Below are positions 35,473 through 43,563 of a DNA stretch of 64,000 nt, in pieces. Position 1 is the first letter of the stretch; every line of letters begins with the position of its first letter. The translations under genes were made by a program, and so were the position numbers. The stretch is from Thermohalobaculum sp951813525 (lineage in GTDB: Bacteria > Pseudomonadota > Alphaproteobacteria > Rhodobacterales > Rhodobacteraceae), in NCBI GenBank assembly GCA_951813525.2, contig CATOTJ020000002.1, positions 310,001 to 374,000 on the forward strand, in the 5' to 3' direction. A model generated the notes under the pieces. The model ran no database searches. It had not been told where the DNA came from and saw nothing but the letters and a program-made list of their open reading frames with translations.

Positions 35473-36482
35473 GGAAAGCTTTGAAGATACGCGATGACTG
35501 CGGCGCGATCTTCATCTGCTTTGAGACCCTTGAAGCGCATCTTTGTGCCCTTGGCCCATGATCTGGGGTCCGTCAAAAATGCATCCAGCGATGCGGTGTC
35601 CCAAGTTGCGCCTTCACCAGCTTTCGACTTGAAAATTTTGGAGTATCGAAACCCATCGACGGTGCCGATTTTTGCACCGACGATTCCATTTAAGATCGGG
35701 CCGACTTTGTTCTTGGCCTTGTCGCCAACCCCGTGACAGGCCTTGCATTTGCGGAACACCGTTTCGCCTGCGGCGACCAGTTCCGGATCGGGTGCGGCGG
35801 GTTCACCTGCGGTGCCGCGGTCCGCCGCGTCACTGCCTTCGGACTGGGTTGCCGTCTCGTCCGGTGTCACGTCGAGCACGGCGGCCCGGGCGGTGATCTC
35901 GACCGATGTTTTGCAGTTTTTCATGCAGGCTTCGCGGTTGACAAAGACGGGGCTGTCCGCCCGGTTGTCGGCAATGAAGCTGTCTTCGTTGGGCAGTCTT
36001 GTTTCTGCGAAATTCTCGCGGCTGAGAGTGAAGTCTTCATCGACGATGTCGTTGAGATAGAGAATGTAGGCTGTGATCGCATAAACCTCGTCATTGGTCA
36101 GCGATTGGGCGTTGCCGAACGGCATGGCGCGGTGGACATAGTCCCAAACGGTCGAGAGATACGGCCAATACGAGCCGACTGTTTTAACGGGCCGGTCATC
36201 GGCAAGGGTATCCTGGCCCCCGGCCAGAACCGGCCAGCGAGCGACGCCTTCGCCAAAATCGCCATGGCACACGGCGCACTGATCAGCAAAAATTTCCTCG
36301 CCGGTTGCCACATCCCCGGAACCATCGGGCAGGCCGGCACCGTCGGGACGGATATCGATGTCCCAGGCTGCGATCTCGGATTGGGTCGCGGCACGGCCAA
36401 GCCCCAGCGGTTCGGCGGTTGCCGAGGCAGCGAGACCGGTTAAACCAAGCGCGGCGATGGTGGCTTTAAGAAATTTCGACAT
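35469..36482 (-). CDS. soxD: Dihaem cytochrome c subunit of sulfur dehydrogenase
   Basis: 337 aa from ATG 36482 (start overlaps the soxC end by 17 bases). Signal peptide about 1-23 (FLKATIAALGLTGLAASATA). Two haem sites: CAVCH near residue 70 and CKACH near 248, the second in a typical class I cytochrome domain (FRKCKACHGVGDKAKNKVGPILNG). The acidic linker between the domains (DETATQSEGSDAADRGTAGEPAAPDPE) is low complexity. It takes electrons from SoxC during six-electron oxidation of SoxY-bound sulfane sulfur. Confidence 0.93.
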   Translation of the reverse strand: MSKFLKATIAALGLTGLAASATAEPLGLGRAATQSEIAAWDIDIRPDGAGLPDGSGDVATGEEIFADQCAVCHGDFGEGVARWPVLAGGQDTLADDRPVKTVGSYWPYLSTVWDYVHRAMPFGNAQSLTNDEVYAITAYILYLNDIVDEDFTLSRENFAETRLPNEDSFIADNRADSPVFVNREACMKNCKTSVEITARAAVLDVTPDETATQSEGSDAADRGTAGEPAAPDPELVAAGETVFRKCKACHGVGDKAKNKVGPILNGIVGAKIGTVDGFRYSKIFKSKAGEGATWDTASLDAFLTDPRSWAKGTKMRFKGLKADEDRAAVIAYLQSFP

Positions 36483-37731
36483 TCTCGGCCACCCCCTGTT
36501 CATCGACGAACCAGGTCTGGATCGCGTTGTTGTGGTAGATCGAGTTTTCACCTCTTACGGCGCGCAGGGCGTTCTTTGTGGGCTGGATATAGCCGGTCGA
36601 GTCATGGGCGCGCGATTGCAGCAGCAATGGTTTTCCGTCCCATCTGAACTCGTGATAAAATCGGTGCATCGACTTTTGCAGGCTGGGGCCGTCGATGCGT
36701 GCCTGAACCCAGTTTATTCCGCCATCGAGGGTGACATCGACGCGTGGAATGGTTCCGCGCCCCGACCAGGCAACGCCGGTCAGTACCGTCGGCCCGGGGC
36801 CATGGGTTATGGGGGATTGCGGGCTGGGGTTGGTGATGACTGATTTTGCGTCCATCTCCCATGTAAAGCGCCGCGCCTTGCCGTTTGCCAAAAGGTCGGT
36901 GTATTTCGAGGTTTCTTCGCGGTGATGCCAGGGCATGTCGCCGACTTCGATGCGGCGCAACCACTTGACCCACATGTTCCCTTCCCATCCCGGTACGACC
37001 AGGCGGACGGGATAGCCTTGTTCGGGGCGCAGGGCTTCGCCGTTCATTTTGAACGCGATCAGGCAATCGTCGAGCGCCTTTTCCATCGGGATTGATCGCG
37101 TCATGGCCGAGGCATCGGCCCCTTCCGGCAACAACCACGAAGCTGAAGCTTTGAGGCCCGCTTCGGCGAGCAGGTCTTTGAGCAGAACGCCCGTGTACAT
37201 CACGTTGTGGATCATGCCGTGCGTGAACTGACAGCCGTTAAGCTGGGCGCCGCGCCATTCCATGCCGCTGTTTGCAGCGCATTCCAGAAAGTGGACGCGG
37301 TTATGGCGCGGGAAACGTTTGAGGTCTTCCAACGTGAAGACCAGCGGACGATCGACCAGGCCATTGATCATCAGGCGATACTTGGCGGGGTCGACTTGGG
37401 CGATGCCCGCATGGTGACGCTCGAAACACAGGCCATCGGGCGTGATGATGCCGTCGAGTTCATGCAGCGGTGTGAAATTCACCGAACTGACCGGGTCGGC
37501 GGTCAGCCAGGGCACGTTGCGCCGGATCACATGGGCTTCGTGCGGCGAGGGGGCGCCGTAGGGGCGCGCGTCGACGCCGTCGCCGAGTTCTTGTGCCCAG
37601 GTTTGCACTTCGATGATTGCAGGATCGTCTGCACCGTGCGCGGTCGTCGCAACCGCCGCCGCAGCACCCGCGCCAATGCCGGCTTTCAGGAAGCCGCGGC
37701 GGCTGGTCTTCGAGTTTTCGTGGTTCGACAT
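36466..37731 (-). CDS. soxC: Molybdopterin sulfane dehydrogenase subunit
   Basis: 421 aa. Tat signal with SRRGFLKAGIGAGAAAAVATTAHG. Sulfite-oxidase fold; the molybdenum-ligating Cys lies in VHFLECAANSGMEW (about residue 162). The C-terminal dimerisation domain begins near GMAWSGRGTIPRVDVTLDG-like sequence at about 325. Partner of SoxD (genes overlap). 192 bases separate it from soxB; this gap contains a candidate SoxR-type palindrome, so soxCDEF may have its own promoter. Confidence 0.95.
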   Translation of the reverse strand: MSNHENSKTSRRGFLKAGIGAGAAAAVATTAHGADDPAIIEVQTWAQELGDGVDARPYGAPSPHEAHVIRRNVPWLTADPVSSVNFTPLHELDGIITPDGLCFERHHAGIAQVDPAKYRLMINGLVDRPLVFTLEDLKRFPRHNRVHFLECAANSGMEWRGAQLNGCQFTHGMIHNVMYTGVLLKDLLAEAGLKASASWLLPEGADASAMTRSIPMEKALDDCLIAFKMNGEALRPEQGYPVRLVVPGWEGNMWVKWLRRIEVGDMPWHHREETSKYTDLLANGKARRFTWEMDAKSVITNPSPQSPITHGPGPTVLTGVAWSGRGTIPRVDVTLDGGINWVQARIDGPSLQKSMHRFYHEFRWDGKPLLLQSRAHDSTGYIQPTKNALRAVRGENSIYHNNAIQTWFVDEQGVAENVEIS

Positions 37732-37766
37732 CAGCTTGCGCGCGCCTCCCCTGATTCTGACGTTGC

Positions 37767-37782
37767 ATTCATCTTATTGAAT
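37767..37782. promoter_or_regulatory. Palindrome ATTCA-N6-TGAAT upstream of soxC
   Basis: Perfect 5-base arms with a 6-base spacer (TCTTAT), 36 bases before the soxC ATG. The same arrangement, with longer arms, lies before soxX at 41924-41943. ArsR-family SoxR is the obvious candidate ligand. Inference from repeated architecture. Confidence 0.45.
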
Positions 37783-37899
37783 ATTTCGGTGTAAATCTAC
37801 ATTCAAGGTGCGTGAAATGAGTTGGAAGGCCGCGTGCTATTGGCCTGACGGCCAGCGGGGCGACTGTCCGCGGCTCTGGGATATTTCGGGGCCAATGAA

Positions 37900-37919
37900 G
37901 GCCAGGGCCATGGCTGGCC
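37900..37919 (-). other. Hairpin after soxB
   Basis: GGCCAG-GGCCATGG-CTGGCC: a perfect 6-bp stem four bases past the soxB stop, without a T-run. It may trim or protect the mRNA or partly separate soxB from soxCDEF expression. Confidence 0.4.
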
Positions 37920-37922
37920 GGG

Positions 37923-39614
37923 TTAAAGACCATCGACCTTTACCGACATGTTTCGATCAACGGTAACCGTGCCTTGCTTTCGGATATGGGCCTCGACCAC
38001 GTCCCATATGGCCGGACCTTCCGTTTCCTGGTTCACCGAGGCCCAGCCCGAGACGACATAGGATTTCGCCGGATCAATCGGCGCACCGGATTTCAGATGC
38101 GTCATTTCAGAGATGCGCGATCCTTGCGGTTTGGAGATGTCGATGCGGTAGCCCATGCCGCCTACACGGACCATGTCGCCGCCTTGCTGATAGTAGGGGT
38201 CCGGGTTGAAGAGGTTATCGGCCACGTCTTCGAGAATCGTGTGCAGAAACTCGCCGGTCATTTCGGTCCGGTAGGCGGCGGGATAGTTCATCGCCGTCGC
38301 GTTGTGCAGATCTTCGCGGGTGATCGGATCGCCGGGAAGGAGGCTGGGCCCCCAGCGAAACCCGGGGGAAAGGGCGATATCGGCTTCGCGCTCTTCGATC
38401 AGCGCCTGGCAGATCAGATCGTCCCAGGTCCCGTTGAAATTGCCGCGCCGGTAAAGCAGGCTGTCGGTCCGGCCCAGAACTTCAGGAAGTTCTGTGGCGT
38501 AAGGCGCGCGTTGTTCATCGATCAACGCCGTCATAGCCGCGTCGGGTTCGATCACATCCGAAAAGATCGGGATCAGCTTGTGGCGCAGTCCCCTGACTGA
38601 TCCATCACTGACATCCAGATCAACACGGGAGATGAACTTGCCGTTGGACCCGGACGCGATCAGCGCCGTTTTTCCAACCATCAGCGGTTCGGGCAGGGCG
38701 TCATGGGTGTGACCGCACAGGATGACATCGATCCCCTCGACCCGGGATGCCAATTTGCGGTCGACGTCGAAACCGTTATGCGAGAGGACGACGACCACCT
38801 CAGCACCTTCACCTCGAACTTCCTGGACCATCTCCCGCATTCGTTCTTCCCGGATCCCGAAACTGAGCGTCGGAAACATCCAACTGGGGTTGGCGATCGG
38901 GATATATGGGAACGCCTGGCCGATGACCGCGATCTTTGTGCCGGACCGTTCGAACATCTCGTAGGGCTCGTATGCCGGTTCATCCCATTCGTTGTCGAAA
39001 ATGTTCGCGCCCAGGAACGGGAAATCGAGAGTATCCGCGATCTCGTCGACCCGATCTTTGCCATAGGTAAATTCCCAGTGCGAGGTCATGGCGTCGGGGC
39101 GAAGGGCGTTCATGACATTGACGCAGTCCTGGCCCTTGGTCGCTTGTGCGGTATAAGACCCCTGCCAGGTGTCGCCGCCGTCGAGCAGCAGGGCCCCGGG
39201 CCGCTCGCTGCGGATGGCATTGATGACCGTTGCGACCCGGTCCATGCCCCCCATGCGGCCATAGGTGCCAGCCAATGCCTGAAAGTCGAGATAGGTCATG
39301 GCATAGGCTTCAGGTGTTCCGGGTTCGAAATTGTAGGATTTCAGAAAATCCTGCCCGGTTAGGTGCGGCGGCAGGCCCTTAGCCTGGCCGACGCCGATAT
39401 TGATTTCGGGCTCACGGAACCAGATCGGCCTGAGTTGGGCATGCAGGTCGGTGATATGGATCAGCGTGACGTTCCCCAGCGGCTGGAACGCCAATAGCTG
39501 ACCCTGTGTCAGGGCTTGCTGGGCGGCGAGACGGCCCCAATTGCCGATACCCGATGCGCCGACGATGGCTGATGCTGCGACCGAGGCTTGCAGGAAATCA
39601 CGGCGGGAAATCAT
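37923..39614 (-). CDS. soxB: Thiosulfohydrolase SoxB
   Basis: 563 aa. Tat signal (SRRDFLQASVAASAIVGASG). Dimanganese 5'-nucleotidase fold: metal motifs ITDLHAQLRP (about residue 52), LLLDGGDTWQGS (about 145-156), SHWEFTYG (about 178), VVLSHNGFDVD (about 278) and LCGHTHD (about 300). It removes the terminal sulfone from the SoxY cysteine conjugate as sulfate. soxA lies 110 bases upstream. SoxB is the usual marker gene for this pathway. Confidence 0.97.
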   Translation of the reverse strand: MISRRDFLQASVAASAIVGASGIGNWGRLAAQQALTQGQLLAFQPLGNVTLIHITDLHAQLRPIWFREPEINIGVGQAKGLPPHLTGQDFLKSYNFEPGTPEAYAMTYLDFQALAGTYGRMGGMDRVATVINAIRSERPGALLLDGGDTWQGSYTAQATKGQDCVNVMNALRPDAMTSHWEFTYGKDRVDEIADTLDFPFLGANIFDNEWDEPAYEPYEMFERSGTKIAVIGQAFPYIPIANPSWMFPTLSFGIREERMREMVQEVRGEGAEVVVVLSHNGFDVDRKLASRVEGIDVILCGHTHDALPEPLMVGKTALIASGSNGKFISRVDLDVSDGSVRGLRHKLIPIFSDVIEPDAAMTALIDEQRAPYATELPEVLGRTDSLLYRRGNFNGTWDDLICQALIEEREADIALSPGFRWGPSLLPGDPITREDLHNATAMNYPAAYRTEMTGEFLHTILEDVADNLFNPDPYYQQGGDMVRVGGMGYRIDISKPQGSRISEMTHLKSGAPIDPAKSYVVSGWASVNQETEGPAIWDVVEAHIRKQGTVTVDRNMSVKVDGL

Positions 39615-39723
39615 CGGCTACCTCCTGAAGGGCGCAAGCGGGCGCACTCGCCCGCGGAGGCGCCAGATCTTTGGAAATGGAGAAACGAATTGCGCCACCC
39701 CGGTTGTGGGGCGGCGCAGTTAT

Positions 39724-40572
39724 TCAGTTGCGAACCGCGGGCGTCTCGATGTCGAGACCGCCGCCGCGCCAGGCAAGATAGGCCTCGAGTGCAACGAACT
39801 CGTCCGAGCCGCGCTTGTAAGGTGTCGCCCGGATGTTCTTCATGCAGCCCGAGAACCGGCGGTGAAGCGACCCGAGCCCCTGCCACTTGAAGCGGTAGGT
39901 CGGGAAGCCGTTGATCATGCCCTGGCTGAGATGGTCGGCACGGATCATCAGGCCGTAATTGTCCTCGTGGCAATGACTGCATGCCATGTCCAGTTGGCCA
40001 ACGCGGGTGTAGTAGAGTGCCTTGCCCTTTTCGATCCATTCGGCCATCGGGCCGTCGGTTTTGACCGTCATCGGCATCCCGCGTGACTGCATGCCGATAT
40101 AGGCGGTCATCGCCAGCATCTCAGGGCTTTCCCACTTCCACGGCTCGGCACCCTGATGGGCAGTAATCGAGGCGTTGACGATATGTTCGAGGCTTTCAGG
40201 CTTTCCCTTGTCCGCGTTCCAGCGGGGCATATTGGCGCGAAGACCCTTCATGATGTCGACATCGCCGTGACAGTCTTTGCAGGACTTGCCGGAGGTACCA
40301 GCAGGTGTTTCCCACAGCTCGATCGCATATTCGACCGCGACCAGCGCCGGATTTTCGAAATCGTCGACTTGAAGGGCCTGGGTCTCGTCGGACCGAAAGC
40401 GCCAGCCGGAATAGATCGTGTCCAGCGGGTGCCCTTCGGGCGTTTCCGTTTCTGTCGTGATCTCGACCCCGTCGATGACCAGTTTGTCGTCATCCGGCCC
40501 CGGACCCGCGATCGCAGCCCAGGCAATCGCGGCGGCGGCAAAACCGCCAATGGCGATCAGCGGCTTTCTCAT
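39724..40572 (-). CDS. soxA: Dihaem cytochrome c SoxA
   Basis: 282 aa with signal sequence (about 1-22). Haem sites CKDCH (about residue 100) and CSHCH (about 199). The active-site Cys, a haem ligand that becomes persulfidated, is in RRFSGCMKNIRATPY (about 244), with the neighbouring Arg typical of SoxA. With SoxX it forms the c-type cytochrome that oxidatively attaches thiosulfate to SoxY. Start ATG 40572 with GGGAGG upstream; soxZ ends 26 bases before. Confidence 0.96.
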   Translation of the reverse strand: MRKPLIAIGGFAAAAIAWAAIAGPGPDDDKLVIDGVEITTETETPEGHPLDTIYSGWRFRSDETQALQVDDFENPALVAVEYAIELWETPAGTSGKSCKDCHGDVDIMKGLRANMPRWNADKGKPESLEHIVNASITAHQGAEPWKWESPEMLAMTAYIGMQSRGMPMTVKTDGPMAEWIEKGKALYYTRVGQLDMACSHCHEDNYGLMIRADHLSQGMINGFPTYRFKWQGLGSLHRRFSGCMKNIRATPYKRGSDEFVALEAYLAWRGGGLDIETPAVRN

Positions 40573-40598
40573 GTTCTTCCCTCCCTGCGGGCCGCTTC

Positions 40599-40928
40599 TC
40601 AGGCGGCCTTGATCTTCTTTTCGATGTCGTAGACGGACCCGTCATCGTCGGTCCATTCGAAGCGGATCGTGCCCTCGCCCGGAACCTTCATTTCGAATTG
40701 GAAATAGGGGTTTGCCGAGATTGCGGGGTCGAGATCGACCGAGATGATTTCTTCGCCTTCGAAGCTGGCGTTGAATTTATTGATGATCTTGCGCGGGATC
40801 AGATCGCCGGTCTTCTTGTCTTTGCGAAGCCCGGTTTCCATCGGGTGGCTGATCAGTGTCTTAATGGTGATCGTGTCGCCGGCCTTGGCCTTGCGGGGCA
40901 CTTTCACGCGGGGTTTGATTTTGGCCAT
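40599..40928 (-). CDS. soxZ: Sulfur carrier partner SoxZ
   Basis: 109 aa, Ig-like beta-sandwich. KIKPRVKVPRKAKAGDTITIKTLISHPMETGLRKDKKTGDLIPRKIINKF is nearly the family consensus. No signal of its own: in the known system SoxZ is exported bound to SoxY by the Tat route. Located 12 bases after soxY. Confidence 0.96.
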   Translation of the reverse strand: MAKIKPRVKVPRKAKAGDTITIKTLISHPMETGLRKDKKTGDLIPRKIINKFNASFEGEEIISVDLDPAISANPYFQFEMKVPGEGTIRFEWTDDDGSVYDIEKKIKAA

Positions 40929-40940
40929 GTGCTCTCTCCC

Positions 40941-41366
40941 TTATCCGCCGCAACCGCCGATCGTGACTTTCACGGTCCGGCTGCCTTTGGCGAATGAGCC
41001 GTCGGCCATCTTGGCGACCGCGATCAGTTCCTGGGTTTTGGCGAGCCGGATCCGTGTCGAGGCGGACGATCCGGCGGCGAATTTGCCGAATTTGAAAGTT
41101 GCGACTTCGGGGCGCGGATTTCCGGTCGAGACCAGAATGATTGCAGCGGCACCTTCAGCTGCGACTTCGACCGGAACCGTGTTGCCATTTTCGGCGATTT
41201 CGGGCGCGCCGATATCGACGCCGCCTTCCGCTACATCAGCGCCACCTGTGAATTCGGCCAGCACCTTTTCCCAGCCATTTTCTTCAGCGAAAGCGGGCAG
41301 TGGCAGAGCGGCGGCGGCGACCGCGGCGGTGCCCAGCGCCATCGTCTGACGTCTTGTCAGCTGCAT
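40941..41366 (-). CDS. soxY: Sulfur carrier protein SoxY
   Basis: 141 aa. Tat-type signal (TRRQTMALGTAAVAAAALPLPAFA). The C-terminus ends in the family's swinging arm GGCGG, whose Cys carries the sulfur substrate between SoxXA, SoxB and SoxCD. Upstream soxX ends 31 bases away. Periplasmic heterodimer with SoxZ. Confidence 0.96.
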   Translation of the reverse strand: MQLTRRQTMALGTAAVAAAALPLPAFAEENGWEKVLAEFTGGADVAEGGVDIGAPEIAENGNTVPVEVAAEGAAAIILVSTGNPRPEVATFKFGKFAAGSSASTRIRLAKTQELIAVAKMADGSFAKGSRTVKVTIGGCGG

Positions 41367-41397
41367 CTTGTCCTCCGTTATTGTCCGGCGCGCCGGA

Positions 41398-41853
41398 TCA
41401 TTCTTCTTTCAGGGTCAGCAAATAGGCGACGATGTCCTCGACCTGTTGAGCGGTCAGTATCGTCTTGCCGTCGAATTCGTCTCGGATGCGCGTGTAGCCG
41501 GCGTCTTTGTAGAAGGCCGGCATGATGGTTTCATCGAACATCATTTTCGCGTTCGTGACGATCCCGCGCAATTCGGCTTCGTTCCAGCGATCAGCGACGC
41601 CGTCGAGCGGCGGGCCGACCTCGCCGTGGAATTGCTCTTTATCGGTGTCCGAGTTTTCGTGACAAGCGAGGCAATTGCCAAGCTTGCGGCCAACGAACCA
41701 CTCTTTGCCCTTGGCGGCATCGCCGGGCGCGCCGGTCAGCGACGCGGCGACAGCACCATCCTCGTGTTTGATGTCAGCCGGCGCCATCTCGGCTGCCGCC
41801 GCTGCGGTGACCAGTGCGGCGCTTGCAAGCGCCGACAGGACGAGTATCCGCAT
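41398..41853 (-). CDS. soxX: Mono-haem cytochrome c SoxX
   Basis: 151 aa from ATG 41853, which has GGGAGGA at ideal spacing; the longer frame upstream is not used. Signal peptide MRILVLSALASAALVTAAAAAE. Haem site CLACH (about residue 60), Met ligand probably in MMFDETIMPAFY. Partner of SoxA. The 185-base gap to soxW contains the 20-base palindrome at 41924-41943, the best operator candidate in the sox region. Confidence 0.95.
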   Translation of the reverse strand: MRILVLSALASAALVTAAAAAEMAPADIKHEDGAVAASLTGAPGDAAKGKEWFVGRKLGNCLACHENSDTDKEQFHGEVGPPLDGVADRWNEAELRGIVTNAKMMFDETIMPAFYKDAGYTRIRDEFDGKTILTAQQVEDIVAYLLTLKEE

Positions 41854-41923
41854 GGTTTCCTCCCGATGTTTTGCACGTCTTTGGTGTGAAACTAAACACA
41901 CGGGCTGGGCGAATCCAAATGAT

Positions 41924-41943
41924 AAATTCATATTTTTGAATTT
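41924..41943. promoter_or_regulatory. Candidate SoxR operator AAATTCA-TATTTT-TGAATTT
   Basis: Perfect 7-base arms with a 6-base spacer, in the soxW-soxX gap, 70 bases before the soxX ATG. In Paracoccus pantotrophus SoxR binds the soxW-soxX and soxS-soxV intergenic regions (established). AT-rich palindromes of this size suit ArsR-family repressors. The binding itself is inferred. Confidence 0.6.
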
Positions 41944-42038
41944 CTCATTTTCGTGAACAGGCCGTGAGGTTGAGGGCCGCTGAAGCCGGGCAGGTCCACG
42001 TAGCGAGGCGGCGCGTCGCCTACCCCAAGGCTTAGGAT

Positions 42039-42596
42039 CTATTCTTCTTCGGCCAGTTTGCGGGCGTGGTATTTCTGGAAATGCTCGTCGCTGTCATAGC
42101 CTTTCTCGGCAACCCATTGGAAAAGGTGCAATGTCGTTCCCTTTCCGAACGCGCCCGGCATCACTGCCACAGCCGCTTTCCCGGCAATCGCGTCATCTGC
42201 CGCCTGTTCGGGCATAAAAATCAGGGTCGGCGTGAAGACAACACCCCAGCGGCGCGCCATTTCCTTCTCGGGCAGGGCCTCTCCGTCGAAGTCGGTGACT
42301 TCTTCGTCGCCGAACAGGTTCATCTGCACGACCAGGAAGTTCGCGCGGATGTATGCGGCGATCTTCGCGTCGGAAAAGACCTCCTCATGCATCTTTTTGC
42401 AATAGATGCAGCCGCGCTGTTCAAAGATCACAACCAGGCGTTTGCCGTCATCACGCGCGGCTTCAAGGTCCTCGGCCATGTCTTTGAATGTTATCGCCAT
42501 CCAGTCGGTCTTGTAGAGGCCGTCCTCTCCAATTTCCGCTGCCGCCGCAGGCAGGGCCGCAATCAGGAAAAGAGCGAGAGTGAGAACAGATTTCAT
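42039..42596 (-). CDS. soxW: Periplasmic thioredoxin SoxW
   Basis: 185 aa from ATG 42596 with GAGG upstream. Signal peptide MKSVLTLALFLIAALPAAAAE. Thioredoxin-like fold with redox pair CIYCKK (about residue 64) and a cis-Pro region FTPTLIF. It receives electrons from SoxV and is thought to keep Sox components such as SoxY reduced. It lies 14 bases after soxV. Confidence 0.92.
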   Translation of the reverse strand: MKSVLTLALFLIAALPAAAAEIGEDGLYKTDWMAITFKDMAEDLEAARDDGKRLVVIFEQRGCIYCKKMHEEVFSDAKIAAYIRANFLVVQMNLFGDEEVTDFDGEALPEKEMARRWGVVFTPTLIFMPEQAADDAIAGKAAVAVMPGAFGKGTTLHLFQWVAEKGYDSDEHFQKYHARKLAEEE

Positions 42597-42610
42597 TGGA
42601 TCCTCCGCTA

Positions 42611-43345
42611 TCAGTTGAGCAATCCGAGATCGGGCGCGTATTGCAGCATCCAATTCGCGATGATGCTGACCTGGTTCGTTGCGATCAGGACCGCGAACAG
42701 GATCAGCGTGATCCCGATGCCTTTCTCGACCTTCGGCAGATGCCGGCGAAAACCCTTGGCCCATTCCAGGAACGGTTCGATGAATAGAGCGGCGAGAACA
42801 AAGGGCAGGGTCATGCCGATGCCGTAGGACGCCAGCAATCCGCCCCCTTTCCACGCGGTTTCAGCTTGGCTGGCGTCGAGCAGAATAAAGGCCAGGACCG
42901 GTCCGACACACGGTGTCCAACCGAAGGCAAAGGCCATTCCGACCAGGAACGCGCCCACAATCCCGGCGGGGCTGGAGCCGGCGTCGATCCGTGCCTCGCG
43001 CATCAGGATCGGAATTCTGAGGACGCCGGTATAGTGCAGCCCCAGGACAAATATGATGGCGGCAGCGACCCAGCGCATTTCGACTGCCCATGCCCGGACA
43101 TATTCGCCAAACACGGTCGCGACCGCGCCGAGCCCGATAAAGATCACGACCATCCCCAGCGAAAATGCGATTGCGGCCAATACAATACGGCCGCGCTTTG
43201 TGCGTTGACCTTCGGTTGTCGCCGTCAGTTCTTCGAAGGTGACGCCGGAGATGTAGCAGAGATAGAACGGCACAATTGGCAGGATGCAGGGCGTCAGGAA
43301 GGACGCGAGCCCCGCCAGTGCCGCGCCAAGATAACCCACGTCCAT
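42611..43345 (-). CDS. soxV: CcdA/DsbD-type membrane thiol transporter SoxV
   Basis: 244 aa from ATG 43345. About six membrane segments with the family's paired Cys: FLTPCILPIVPFYLCYISG (about residue 20) and FGWTPCVGPVLAF (about 145). It moves reducing equivalents from cytoplasmic thioredoxin to SoxW. The longer frame upstream runs through the transposon end and the tRNA-like sequence and is an artefact. The transposon's target duplication starts only 31 bases upstream of the ATG, so little of the native promoter remains. Confidence 0.93.
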   Translation of the reverse strand: MDVGYLGAALAGLASFLTPCILPIVPFYLCYISGVTFEELTATTEGQRTKRGRIVLAAIAFSLGMVVIFIGLGAVATVFGEYVRAWAVEMRWVAAAIIFVLGLHYTGVLRIPILMREARIDAGSSPAGIVGAFLVGMAFAFGWTPCVGPVLAFILLDASQAETAWKGGGLLASYGIGMTLPFVLAALFIEPFLEWAKGFRRHLPKVEKGIGITLILFAVLIATNQVSIIANWMLQYAPDLGLLN

Positions 43346-43375
43346 GTGATGACCTGCCTGGTTGGTCTTTTCGCA

Positions 43376-43383
43376 TTCAATAA
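43376..43383. repeat. Left target-site duplication TTCAATAA
   Basis: Eight bases directly left of the transposon inverted repeat; the identical TTCAATAA follows the right inverted repeat at 46167-46174. Eight-base duplications are the rule for IS1595-family elements. Confidence 0.88.
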
Positions 43384-43406
43384 CGGAATAAGTAGATAGG
43401 GGCTTG
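43384..43406. repeat. Transposon left terminal inverted repeat
   Basis: 23 bases pairing with 46144-46166, one mismatch at the third base (G versus T). See the mobile element for context. Confidence 0.88.
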
Positions 43407-43439
43407 TTATTGACTCTGCCTAGGTCTTGTGCCACAAAG

Positions 43440-43471
43440 GTCTGCGACACTCTATCTTGAGTGTCGCAGAC
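43440..43471. other. Long perfect hairpin abutting the tRNA-like sequence
   Basis: GTCTGCGACACT (43440-43451) and AGTGTCGCAGAC (43460-43471): 12 perfect base pairs, loop CTATCTTG. It ends one base before the tRNA-like sequence. No T-run follows on either strand, so it is not a classical terminator. It may serve RNA processing or the transposon itself. Confidence 0.6.
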
Positions 43472-43547
43472 GGCGCGGTAGTCGAGTGGTAAGACGCAGG
43501 TTTTGCAAGCCCTGAGATCGCCGGTTCGATTCCGGCCCACGCCTCCA
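43472..43547 (+). tRNA. tRNA-Cys(GCA)-like sequence, abnormal; possibly decayed
   Basis: 76 bases including an encoded CCA. Acceptor stem GGCGCGG/CCACGCC (one C-A mismatch, pair 5), D arm GTC/GAC, variable loop of 5, perfect T arm GCCGG-TTCGATT-CCGGC and discriminator T, as in bacterial tRNA-Cys. The anticodon arm does not fold normally: CAGGT and CCCTG leave an 8-base loop TTTGCAAG and a T-C mismatch. GCA is the likely anticodon, but a bulged alternative would present TGC. It lies inside the transposon, opposite in strand to the transposon genes. It could be a degraded tRNA, an acquired variant or a decoy. Confidence 0.55.
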
Positions 43548-43563
43548 CTTCCATAACACGGCT

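Noticed and set aside
43440..43471. Hairpin as a rho-independent terminator
   Set aside because: The stem is strong but no T-run follows on either strand, so it is reported only as a structure.
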